Positions 23,292 to 30,837 of a DNA stretch of 42,615 nucleotides are shown here, one piece after another. Numbering within the stretch: position 1 is the stretch's first letter; each line of letters opens with the position of its first letter. The translations under genes and the position numbers were made by a program. The stretch comes from Verrucomicrobiota bacterium (GTDB taxonomy: Bacteria; Verrucomicrobiota; Verrucomicrobiia; Limisphaerales; UBA8199). Under the pieces are notes generated by a model, which had not been told where the DNA came from, ran no database searches, and saw nothing but the letters and a program-made list of their open reading frames with translations. Where the stretch lies: the NCBI GenBank assembly GCA_003176045.1, contig PSRM01000010.1:1-42615 (forward strand), given 5' to 3'.

Positions 23292-23830
23292 TATGTTTGG
23301 GTGTTCGTGCCGCAACCGAAAAATTCGCTACGGCGGCATCAACGCAAACATTCTGTGCTGCGGTCAGCACGTACTTTCCTGCCGCGATGATGCAAAAGAC
23401 CGTCGTCAACAAACTTATCCCGTCGCGACAAATGACTAACGAAGATTTGTCGCGATGAATCACCACCAAAAAATAAAACCCCGGCAGGCACTGACTGCAC
23501 ACGCCTCGCTTGCGCACGATTGCCAGCGCAAGCGGGGATCTTTCCGCTATCGACCGCTATAGAAATTCTTGTGTGTTTATATGTACTTAGTATATATAGC
23601 AGTTTAGCATTAAATTTAATATATATTAATAAATACATATATACCCGTATAGGCCACACGTAACAGCCGGGCTGACGCCGCCGCCAGCCCGCCAGACGCC
23701 AACCCACTAAACGGGGTGCTGCCCGCTAACGATTATTCCGCTATGTCATTGATTTCGTTATCTTTTTAAGCGCTTAGTACTACTAAGGTCCGCTAGGAAA
23801 TAGTAGTACTAAGGTATTGTAGTAGGTTAT
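23292..23830. other. Candidate replication origin / control region
   Basis: 539 bases without a gene, between the convergent 3' ends of the DUF932 and PrimPol genes. It contains a perfect 11-bp inverted repeat TCGCGACAAAT/ATTTGTCGCGA (23423-23455) and a 9-bp one CGCTTGCGC/GCGCAAGCG (23507-23534). A markedly AT-rich core follows (about 23,560-23,650, in a GC-rich genome), then the palindrome CTTAGTACTACTAAG (23773-23787) with a half-site-rich copy at 23801-23814. Repeats beside an AT-rich unwinding-type segment next to the primase gene are what a phage origin looks like. Origin function is inference. Confidence 0.5.
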
Positions 23831-26128
23831 TTATGAATTACTAATTCGCCGATATCCTCGATAATTGTGCCCGTCAATGAAGATTTGTATTGCTATCCAG
23901 CCCAATTTATTCATGATCGAGGCGATTCTACGCGTTTCAGTAATACTAACTTTCTCAACTTCAAGCCTCAAAATCGCCGACCAAATGAATTTTGTGGTAA
24001 CCCGATGTTCATTTCCAATTTGAAAATTCTCATTTCCGGTTGGCCACCGTCGCCAGTTTTCTAAAATTTCTTCCCAAGGATCATTAACTGTGCGCGTCAA
24101 TTGCGATTTCGCAGCTTCTTCATACAATTCTGATGGTAGGACTAAAGGCAACCCTGCCGTGTCGAGCGCCATCGCTTCAGCCCACAGCTGATCTCGATCC
24201 CGCCGCAAGGCCGCGAGATCGATAAGCCCGGTTTCGATTGGCCAGAACCTGCTGTTGCCTGTTTGGTCCGCAAGATAGTTTCGGTCGTTGGTCGTGCCGA
24301 TGAACACGCACCGTCGCGGCGTATCTGTTCGGAAACGATCGTAGGCCATGCGCGTGGTGTCGGCGTTCCGCGACAAGAAAGCTTTGAGCGCTTCCACCTC
24401 CGCCCGCCTGATCCCCGTCAACTCCGCAAGCTCATAGAGCCATACGCCTTCGATCGCCTCTTGCTGTTCTTTGGCGCTCGCGTGCAAGATAGGGGCATCG
24501 GACACAAAGGCTTCCGGCCGGTCGCTGGTCGGGCCGCTGGCCAGGATCTTCACCACGCTCGACTTGCCGGCGCGCTGCGCCCCTTCCAGCACCAGCACGT
24601 GATCGAATTTCGTTCCTGGCAGTCGAGCCCGCCGCACCGCCGCGACCATCCACAGCGTCCCGAACGCCCCGTGCAGGATCGAGCGCTCAGCACCGCAGTA
24701 GGTCGCGAGCCATGTGCCCAGTCGTGCCGCGCCGTCCCATCGCAGGCTCGTGAGATAGTCGAGCACGGGATCATATCGGCTGTCCTCGCAAGCTCGGCTC
24801 GCGGCTTCTTTGCTGTTGTCGATGCCAGGATCGAAACCGAAGCTGTCGATGATCCGGTCGCGCAGGGCCCGACACAGAGGATCCGACAGCTCGCGCGCCG
24901 TCGACAGGTCGCCGGATTCGAGCACCATGCGCCGATTGCGGAAAATGTCATGCCGGAATTGCAGCCCCATAATTCGAAATGCAATTCGCGTGTTCACGTA
25001 GGATTTTGATTTAATCGCACCCCCTTGCGTCCTTTCCCAATTAGGCTGCACCCCGCTCCCGCCATCGGGGGGCAGTGTAGTAGTTGTCTGCGTGCCAAAA
25101 CCACTAGGCGCGGCGCCGGCCGCCTGTCCTGCGTGTGGGGCTCGGTCTTGCCAGCCCCGTTCCTTGGCGCGGGCGAAGATCGTGCCGATTGTCCGCCCGC
25201 CTGTCGGCTTGAATGTGATCCATTGTCGTCTTAGGTCATCTATGCCGAGATAGCCCCGGCCGGGGCCTTTGTCCGGGCACCTGAGCCTTGACCAGACATC
25301 CCATATGGCGAGCGCCCGATCGCCCCAGCCCGTCGCGTGCAAGGCCATGCCGGCGTCGAGCCATTCGTCGCGCGTCACCGCGGGCAGGTGGGCCAGCGCC
25401 GTTATTATTCTACCTTCCAGCTCGAGCGACCACGGCTCGGCAACGCGCGCTGGCGTCGGCCGATCGAGGTACGCCAGCCCTGCGACGCCAGCCGTCCCGA
25501 TCGCGCTGCCGCCCGCCACCGCCCCAGTTGCGAAGCTGTGCAGAGGTACGACATTTGTCGTGGCCGGTTGTGCCAGGGACTTGCCGCGCACCCACACGCC
25601 GCCTTGCTCGTGCCAAGGCTCATTGGCCCAGTCGATCACCCATTGTGGGCAGGGCGCGAGCGACCGTTGGCCATCGAAGTAATACACATGGCCGCTGGCA
25701 TGCCGGGACGGGGGCGCGATCACATATCCGCCGTTTCCCCGCACGTCGAGCCCGCCGCGTCCCTTCACATTCTTGATTCGCGCCAGCTGCGCCGGCCATG
25801 CAAACCAAAGGTGCGGGCCGCGGGCAGTGCGCACCGTCACCGTGTCGATCGCTGTCGAGCCGGCCAGCTGGGCGCGGGTGTAAGCGCCTTGCGGGCCATC
25901 TTCATCAACCACCACCAGACGCGATTCTGGCCCGGTGGCGATGCCGATCGAGGCCCATGGCCAGCGCGACCACCACGCCCGTATCCGGGCGGGGTCAGTC
26001 GTGGCGTCGTGGCAGCCGTTGCCGCCTTCTGATTTGGGGATCAGGGGGCGCTTGGCCGGCGAGCAGGGGAACACGCGATAACCGAGGCGCGCGTAAGCGA
26101 GCGCAGCGTCGAGCAATGCGGTCGGCAT
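23831..26128 (-). CDS. PrimPol-VapE replicative primase-helicase
   Basis: 765 residues. The N-terminal archaeo-eukaryotic primase-polymerase domain (about 1-190) carries LGYRVFPCSPAKRPLI, the acidic pair in LVVVDEDGP and the His strand TARGPHLWFAWP. A middle PriCT-like helical segment is IITALAHLPAVTRDEWLDAG, MALHATGWGDRALAIWDVWS. The C-terminal VapE/SF3-like ATPase has Walker A EGAQRAGKSS near 510, LYELAELTGIRRAEVEALKA, then CVFIGTTNDRNYLADQTGNS and RFWPIE. It would prime and unwind phage DNA. It reads away from the rightward operon, with its promoter in the shared region 26,129-26,200. Confidence 0.88.
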   Translation of the reverse strand: MPTALLDAALAYARLGYRVFPCSPAKRPLIPKSEGGNGCHDATTDPARIRAWWSRWPWASIGIATGPESRLVVVDEDGPQGAYTRAQLAGSTAIDTVTVRTARGPHLWFAWPAQLARIKNVKGRGGLDVRGNGGYVIAPPSRHASGHVYYFDGQRSLAPCPQWVIDWANEPWHEQGGVWVRGKSLAQPATTNVVPLHSFATGAVAGGSAIGTAGVAGLAYLDRPTPARVAEPWSLELEGRIITALAHLPAVTRDEWLDAGMALHATGWGDRALAIWDVWSRLRCPDKGPGRGYLGIDDLRRQWITFKPTGGRTIGTIFARAKERGWQDRAPHAGQAAGAAPSGFGTQTTTTLPPDGGSGVQPNWERTQGGAIKSKSYVNTRIAFRIMGLQFRHDIFRNRRMVLESGDLSTARELSDPLCRALRDRIIDSFGFDPGIDNSKEAASRACEDSRYDPVLDYLTSLRWDGAARLGTWLATYCGAERSILHGAFGTLWMVAAVRRARLPGTKFDHVLVLEGAQRAGKSSVVKILASGPTSDRPEAFVSDAPILHASAKEQQEAIEGVWLYELAELTGIRRAEVEALKAFLSRNADTTRMAYDRFRTDTPRRCVFIGTTNDRNYLADQTGNSRFWPIETGLIDLAALRRDRDQLWAEAMALDTAGLPLVLPSELYEEAAKSQLTRTVNDPWEEILENWRRWPTGNENFQIGNEHRVTTKFIWSAILRLEVEKVSITETRRIASIMNKLGWIAIQIFIDGHNYRGYRRISNS

Positions 26129-26142
26129 TTTCTGTCCTACTT

Positions 26143-26198
26143 GCTACAGGGTCTTTGACTTATTCGTTTTTGTCCTGTAGCGTTCGGCCGGCTACAGG
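26143..26198. promoter_or_regulatory. Operator-like repeats over a rightward promoter candidate
   Basis: GCTACAGG occurs at 26143-26150 and 26191-26198, and inverted (CCTGTAGC) at 26174-26181. Between them lie TTGACT (26155-26160) and TAGCGT (26178-26183), 17 bases apart, a plausible rightward promoter. The same repeats also flank the leftward start region of the PrimPol gene (ATG 26128). One regulator could therefore control both directions. Confidence 0.45.
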
Positions 26199-26271
26199 CG
26201 CGGGCTTCTTCCAGGGGCTCGGTAGTGCGGTAAGTCGTGGGCTTTCCGTGGTTTTCTCGGATTTGAGACTT

Positions 26272-26301
26272 GGGCCGGGTGCCGAACGCCCGGCCCTTTT
26301 T
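26272..26301 (+). terminator. Intrinsic terminator 1 in the rightward leader
   Basis: GGGCCGGG - 9-base loop - CCCGGCCC followed by TTTTT. Textbook shape on the plus strand, with no rightward gene upstream of it, so it must end a short leader or small RNA. Confidence 0.8.
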
Positions 26302-26460
26302 CTTGTATCGAGGTATGTTCGTTGCCCGACATAGGGCTTGTCAAGGCCGCGGATCCCTGTAATTCTATCGGGGTTGACGGACACCGCCCCGTCACCTGTC
26401 GTGAGGGCAGATTGACCTGACGGCTTCCGCTCAGCGTTCTCCGCGTCTGCATGACTTTTC

Positions 26461-26487
26461 GAGCCGGCCGGTCGCCGGCTCTTTTTT
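26461..26487 (+). terminator. Intrinsic terminator 2 in the rightward leader
   Basis: GAGCCGGC-CGGTC-GCCGGCTC followed by TTTTTT, 160 bases after terminator 1 and 82 bases before the first rightward gene. A perfect TTGACA follows at about 26503-26508 and may be the -35 of a promoter beyond the terminator. Confidence 0.85.
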
Positions 26488-26568
26488 CCTGTCGCGTGTC
26501 CTCTTGACAGGACAGTATGACATGTGAGACAGTGGCAACCTGGAGGAAAAGGAAAGGACTGGGGGAAA

Positions 26569-26754
26569 ATGGTGCATGGACAATCTGGCCTGCCTGCCGC
26601 CGTCACTCGCGATTTCTCGCGCGCGTGGCGTTGGCGCTGCAAGACCAAGGGCGCGGCAATCGAGCGCCGCTGGCGCAAGCGTAAGGCCAATCGTGCCGCT
26701 CGGCGCAGCCACAACGGGGATTTCGCGCGATCGACCGGCTGGGAAGTTTCATGA
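26569..26754 (+). CDS. Basic small protein, first gene of the replication operon
   Basis: 61 residues from ATG 26569. Very Arg/Trp-rich (FSRAWRWRCKTKGAAIERRW, RKRKANRAARRSHNGDFARS), so probably nucleic-acid binding. Start context AAGGACTGGGGGAAAATG is nearly the same as two further gene starts downstream. The stop overlaps the next ATG. Confidence 0.5.
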   Translation: MVHGQSGLPAAVTRDFSRAWRWRCKTKGAAIERRWRKRKANRAARRSHNGDFARSTGWEVS

Positions 26755-26978
26755 ATCACCGAAAATTCGCCCGAGACCTGCGCGCCGTCGCTGATTATCA
26801 CAAGCTCAGTGTGCGGGCGGCTGCGGAGCGTTCGGGCGTGGACAAGGGCGCGATGCACCGTGCCATGTCGGGCAAGCCGGTGACGGCCGGCACGCTGCTG
26901 GCAATCTGCGCTGCGTTTCAACTCGATCCCATGCAGTATGCTGCTGGGACGGCAACTGCGAAAGGACTGGGGAAATGA
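26751..26978 (+). CDS. XRE-type helix-turn-helix regulator
   Basis: 75 residues. FARDLRAVADYHKLSVRAAA, ERSGVDKGAMHRAMSGKPVT, AGTLLAICAAFQLDPMQYA is a compact lambda-repressor-like domain: helix 2-turn-helix 3 is SVRAAAERSGVDKGAMHRAM. It overlaps both neighbours by 4 bases. As a small HTH near the operon start it may bind the GCTACAGG repeats or the terminator-containing leader; that pairing is a guess. Confidence 0.75.
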   Translation: MNHRKFARDLRAVADYHKLSVRAAAERSGVDKGAMHRAMSGKPVTAGTLLAICAAFQLDPMQYAAGTATAKGLGK

Positions 26979-27088
26979 CAAGCATTCGAGATCACTATGC
27001 TGCAGGAGAACGTAATTTTTGTGGCGCCGATCTCCACGGCGCTGATCTCAGCTACGTCACGGAAGAAGCGGAAGGACTGGAGAAATGA
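26975..27088 (+). CDS. 37-residue peptide with a pentapeptide-repeat fragment
   Basis: ATG 26975 overlaps the HTH stop and its TGA overlaps the next ATG. MTSIRDHYAAGERNFCGADL, HGADLSYVTEEAEGLEK: the centre NFCGADLHGADLS is two to three units of the A(D/N)LxX pentapeptide repeat. Too short for a full right-handed beta-helix, so either a relic or a capping peptide. End-to-end coupling supports translation. Confidence 0.55.
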   Translation: MTSIRDHYAAGERNFCGADLHGADLSYVTEEAEGLEK

Positions 27089-27387
27089 CAGCAGCAACCT
27101 ATAAGATGCTTGATACCGGCGTATGGGGCATCTTTGTGCCGGGCACCCGGCCGGCGATCGGCTCGACTATCACCGTGGTGAAGAAAAGCGGCGAGAGGAA
27201 AACCGAGCGCGTTACCGGCTACTACGATGAGAATGCACGCGGTGGGACGCTCTGCACGATCGAGCCGCGGGCGAGCAAGATGGGATCGAGCAAGCCCCAG
27301 CGGCGGTACGGCTCAATGTCAGGGCAGTGCAATTGCCGGGAGTGCCGTCGCGGCAGCGAATCGACTTGCCTCCGGGATTGGGGGTGA
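27085..27387 (+). CDS. Hypothetical protein with C-terminal Cys cluster
   Basis: 100 residues. The first 60 resemble a small beta-barrel (GVWGIFVPGTRPAIGSTITV, VKKSGERKTERVTGYYDEN). The end CNCRECRRGSESTCLRDWG has four Cys and probably binds zinc. I recognise the combination from phage early regions but know no function. Starts with the repeated AAGGACTGGAGAAATG context. Confidence 0.6.
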   Translation: MTAATYKMLDTGVWGIFVPGTRPAIGSTITVVKKSGERKTERVTGYYDENARGGTLCTIEPRASKMGSSKPQRRYGSMSGQCNCRECRRGSESTCLRDWG

Positions 27388-27393
27388 GTCTCA

Positions 27394-27684
27394 ATGAGGG
27401 CGAATTGCCATCAATGGCGCTGGGTCTGGTCGACGGGGGAAATCCCCGCCGGCCAAGCCAAGCCCCTGCGCTGCCGGCCGGATGGCTCGTATCAGGTCGA
27501 GTGGTGCGAGCGATGCGGGGCTGAGACCGACACCACGAATGTGCCGGCGAAGCAAGAGGGGCGAATCAGCAAACGAATGGTGTTCTGGCGCCTGCCGGGG
27601 GGCGAGCGCAAGCCGATCGGGCCGGCAGGCAAGATACTTTTGCCGAAGTGCCAGCCTGCAGGAAAGGAGGTGGGCACGTGTTGA
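27394..27684 (+). CDS. Hypothetical Cys-containing protein before the polymerase
   Basis: 96 residues, ATG 27394 with GGGGGTGAG upstream. MRANCHQWRWVWSTGEIPAG then YQVEWCERCGAETDTTNV and KLLPKCQPAGKEV-type end give a zinc-ribbon-like C-x2-C plus flanking Cys. It overlaps the polymerase start (GTG 27678) by 7 bases and carries that gene's AAAGGAGG ribosome site inside its coding sequence. Confidence 0.6.
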   Translation: MRANCHQWRWVWSTGEIPAGQAKPLRCRPDGSYQVEWCERCGAETDTTNVPAKQEGRISKRMVFWRLPGGERKPIGPAGKILLPKCQPAGKEVGTC

Positions 27685-30468
27685 TCGTGACCCTGGACTT
27701 TTGAGTCTTATTTCACTGACGAATACAGCTTGAAAAAGAGCCGGTTCTTTGATTTGCAGGGGACCGAGCAGCCGATGTCGACCGAAGCCTATTTGCGTGA
27801 TGAGCGTTTCGAGATTCATGGCTGCGCGGTGAAGATCAACCGCGGTGAAACGCTTTGGTATGACAAGATCCAATTCGAGAAATTGACCAAGCAGATTGAT
27901 TGGTCGGACACTTGCGTGGTGTGTCATCACGCGCAATTCGACTGCGGAATTTTAGCTTTCCACTATGACGTGCGGCCGAAGCTCATTTGCTGCACTTTGG
28001 CCATGGCTCGACTGCTGATCGGGAACCACGTCAGCGTCAGCCTGGAAAGCGTGCGCGGGTTCTTCGGCTTGCCGAGTAAGACCACGCCTTATAACATTTT
28101 CAAAAACAAGCGATGGTTCCAGCTGACACCCTGGGAACAGCGGAAGGTCGCTGAGGGCGCAATCGACGAAGTCAATTCCGTCGATTTGATTTTCCAAAAA
28201 CTTGTTTTTGGGGATGATACGCGAAAAATTTCGCCGTTCCCGCAAGAAGAATACGCGCTCGTCGACATGACCATCCGGCATTTTACCCAGCCAGTCATCG
28301 TCGGCGACACCGCGCTCTATGCCGACATCTGGCGTGAAGAGGAAGCGAAGAAAGGCGAGCGGCGGCGGGCGCTGGTTGAGCAAGGGTTTTCTGAGCTGGC
28401 GGACAGTGAGCACCTGCAAAGCAATGAGAAATTCGCCGAGCTGCTTCGCCGTGCCGGGGTTGAGCCGGAATACAAGACGTCTCCGACCGATCCGGAGAAG
28501 GAAATCTATGCCTTCGCCAAGACCGATGAGTTCATGGAAAGCTTGTTGGCTGGCGAGCAGGGCGAGCTGGCGCAGGAGCTGGTCGCGGCGCGGCTGGGCG
28601 AGAAGTCGACTTTGTTGCAGACGCGGTCGGAGATCATGGGCTGGTCGTCTGCGCGGGGGCCGATGCCGATTTATCTGCGCTATGCCGGCACGCATGTGTT
28701 GCGCTGGTCAGGTGGCGATCGGGCCAACTGGCAAAACATGCCGCGTGGGCATCGGATCAGGCAGGGGATGCGCGCGCCGCCGGGATTCCTGTTTGGATCG
28801 GTTGACGGCTCGCAAATGCATCCTCGGATCGCTTGCACGATCAGCGGGCAATGGGACAAGGTCGAGACGTTCCGGCGAAACGAAAGTCCGTATCTTGAAA
28901 CTGGGGAGAGCTGGTACGGCTACAAAGTGACCAAAAAGCATACGCCGCTGGAATATTCCGCCAGCAAAATCGTGTATCTGTCGGCGCAATTCGGTGCGGG
29001 CGCGGTGACGCTGCAGTCGCGTCTGCGCACGTCAGACCCGCCGGTGCTGGTGAGCCTGGAGCGCGCCGACGAAGGCAAGATGGCGTACCGGCGGACCCAT
29101 CCGAGGGTCGAAGACGCCTGGACATATTGCCAGAAAGTTATTTTGCCGGCGCTGGCGAACGGCACTGAGATGGACTGGGGGCCGATCCACGTTGCTGATC
29201 ATCGTATTTGGTTGCCGAATGGGTGCCCAATCCTGTATGACAGCCTGGAGTGGTGCCCCGGCACACAGGAGGATGAGGAGCGCGGGTGGCGTATGCGCAC
29301 CAGGAAAGGGTGGACGCGCTACTGGGGTTCGAAATTGTTTCAGAACTGCTTGGAAGGCCAGACATTAGTATTGACACCAGATGGCTGGGTGCCTATCGTC
29401 GATGTTGGATCTCGTCAAGTATGGGATGGCGAAGAATGGGTTTCGCATCTCGGCCTTGTTGAGCAAGGCGTTCGGGAAACGATTGATTTTGAAGGCGTAT
29501 TCATGACGCCTGATCATAAGGTGATGACGCTTCATGGCTGGGTACGGGCAGCATTCGCGAAAGGACTATACCGGCTTCCGGTCAGGTTACCTGACGGCGT
29601 TACGGGATGTTGGTTCCGATGGCAAGCATCGGCTTTGGGCTGTGCACTGCGCCGGCTGCGGCAAAGAATTAATACTTCGTGGAAAACAAATATCTTATTA
29701 TCAATCTTGTGGGTGCAAGAAAAACGAATTGATTGGAAAAAAACGTTTTCGGCACGGAATGTCGCATCATCCCGCGTATGCTGTATGGGATTCTATGCTT
29801 GCTCGATGCTTGACCAAGACACACAAGGCTTGGAAAAATTACGGTGGTCGCGGAATAACGGTTTGCGACCGATGGCTAGATTTTCAAAAATTTTGGGACG
29901 ATATGGGCGAATCTTATCAAACTGGATTGACTATAGATCGCCGGAACAACGATCAAGGGTATTTCAAACAAAATTGCTATTGGGCTTCTCGCAGAGTGCA
30001 GGCCAACAACAAGAGAAATACCATTTTTATCGAGACTCCTTGGGGGCGGTTGCCTTTAGCTCAAGCAGCGCGCAAAGCCGGATTGACTGTATCGAAAGTG
30101 CGCCAGCGCGTGAGCAAGGGATGGCCTCCCGAAAGATGGTTCGAAGGAAGCCCGTTTACGATCTCGCTAACTGTGGCCCCCGTCGACGATTCGTCGTCTT
30201 AGGAAACCGCGGGCCGATCATAGTGCATAACTGCGTCATAGCTTTGGAGCGGGTGCTGATGGGGCAGGCGATGCTTCGGATCCGCGAGGCCGGCGTGTGG
30301 ATCATGGGGAATGCGCACGATGAGATTTGGGTCTTGATCCCCAAGGGGAACGACCAGGAGAAGATCCTGCAATTCTGCATTGATGAAGTGCGGAGGGTGC
30401 CTAGCTGGCTTCCTCAGATTCCCCTGAATGCCGAGGGTGAGATGGGAGAGATTTATGAGAAAAAGTGA
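27678..30468 (+). CDS. polA: Family A DNA polymerase with intein; N-terminus needs a +1 shift
   Basis: GTG 27678 has AAAGGAGG at ideal spacing and starts MLIVTLDF, but a TGA follows at 27702-27704. Skipping one T in the TTTT run at 27699-27702 continues ESYFTDEYSLKKS and then the long frame (27730 onward). The joined N-terminus LIVTLDFESYFTDEYSLKK is the standard start of phage PolA and contains exonuclease motif I (D-x-E). Further motifs are Exo II HHAQFD, Exo III YALVDMTIRHF, Pol A VDGSQMHPRIA, Pol B-like SASKIVYLSAQFGAGA and Pol C GNAHDEIW. The host protein is interrupted by an intein after KLFQN (29347-30231), between motifs B and C. Without the shift, translation from TTG 27730 would lack motif I. 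Confidence 0.85.
29347..30231 (+). mobile_element. Intein in the DNA polymerase
   Basis: 295 residues. Cys1 starts block A (CLEGQTLVLTPDGWV), block B holds T-P-D-H in VFMTPDHKVMTLHGW, block F is VYDLANCGPRRRFVV, and block G ends IIVHN before Cys+1 of the extein. All splicing residues of a class 1 intein are present. Exteins rejoin as SKLFQN-CVIALERV, a well-conserved polymerase helix. The roughly 190 residues between the Hint halves do not look like protein in this frame, because the DNA there encodes an endonuclease in the +1 frame. Confidence 0.9.
29534..30202 (+). CDS. HNH-type homing endonuclease nested out of frame in the intein
   Basis: 222 residues in the frame +1 to the polymerase. 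An N-terminal zinc element is YTGFRSGYLTALRDVGSDGK, AVHCAGCGKELI and QSCGC. The core is HPAYAVWDSMLARC, YGGRGITVCDRWLDFQKFW, LTIDRRNNDQGYFKQNCYWA, RRVQANNKRNT. A C-terminal DNA-binding helix follows (LAQAARKAGLTVSKVRQRVS, GWPPERW). This matches the H-x3-Y-x-W...YGGRGI...ID...N-C-x-W endonuclease family common in phages. Internal ATG 29534 has only a weak AAGG 15 bases upstream. The region is more AT-rich than the polymerase, which suggests transfer. Both frames are open over the full length. Confidence 0.85.
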   Translation: MAGYGQHSRKDYTGFRSGYLTALRDVGSDGKHRLWAVHCAGCGKELILRGKQISYYQSCGCKKNELIGKKRFRHGMSHHPAYAVWDSMLARCLTKTHKAWKNYGGRGITVCDRWLDFQKFWDDMGESYQTGLTIDRRNNDQGYFKQNCYWASRRVQANNKRNTIFIETPWGRLPLAQAARKAGLTVSKVRQRVSKGWPPERWFEGSPFTISLTVAPVDDSSS

Positions 30469-30706
30469 AGTGATCGGCTACGCTGCGGCGATCGGCGAAA
30501 AAATCGAGGTTAAAACGGTGAGCGACACTGAGCGCGCCGCCATGGTCAATTGGCTCGTGATTAGTGGCACGCCGGTTTTTTCCACTACTACCGACGAGAT
30601 GATTGTCGAGATGTTCGCGGAGGAATGCCTTCGTTCCGCTGCGGTAGTACGCCGCCCCGGCCAACAGCCGTTGAGAATCATCAAAGTTAGGATCGTGTCG
30701 ATATGA
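30455..30706 (+). CDS. Hypothetical protein overlapping the polymerase end
   Basis: 83 residues; ATG 30455 lies 14 bases inside the polymerase end with GGGAGAG upstream. MRKSEVIGYAAAIGEKIEVK, MVNWLVISGTPVFSTTTDEM, IVEMFAEECLRSAAVVRRPG suggest a small alpha/beta fold. No family recognised. Coupled to the next gene by ATGA. Confidence 0.55.
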   Translation: MRKSEVIGYAAAIGEKIEVKTVSDTERAAMVNWLVISGTPVFSTTTDEMIVEMFAEECLRSAAVVRRPGQQPLRIIKVRIVSI

Positions 30707-30831
30707 GCCTATTTCCAGAGCGAAATTGCATCAGCTGCGATAAGCCGATGGACTGCACATCTCGGCTGCTCACGTACGATTTGCGCGTACGAATAAAATC
30801 CGCCGGGTTCTGGAGCTTAAGAAAAGGATAG
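30703..30831 (+). CDS. 42-residue Cys-containing protein
   Basis: MSLFPERNCISCDKPMDCTS then RLLTYDLRVRIKSAGFWSLR KG. Three Cys (C-x2-C-x5-C) could hold zinc. ATG 30703 overlaps the upstream stop; the stop lies 6 bases before GTG 30838. Function unknown. Confidence 0.5.
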   Translation: MSLFPERNCISCDKPMDCTSRLLTYDLRVRIKSAGFWSLRKG

Positions 30832-30837
30832 AAAACT

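Noticed and set aside
26160..26981. 273-codon minus-strand frame over the terminator leader and HTH gene
   Set aside because: Crosses two terminators and an HTH gene, with no domain or ribosome site.
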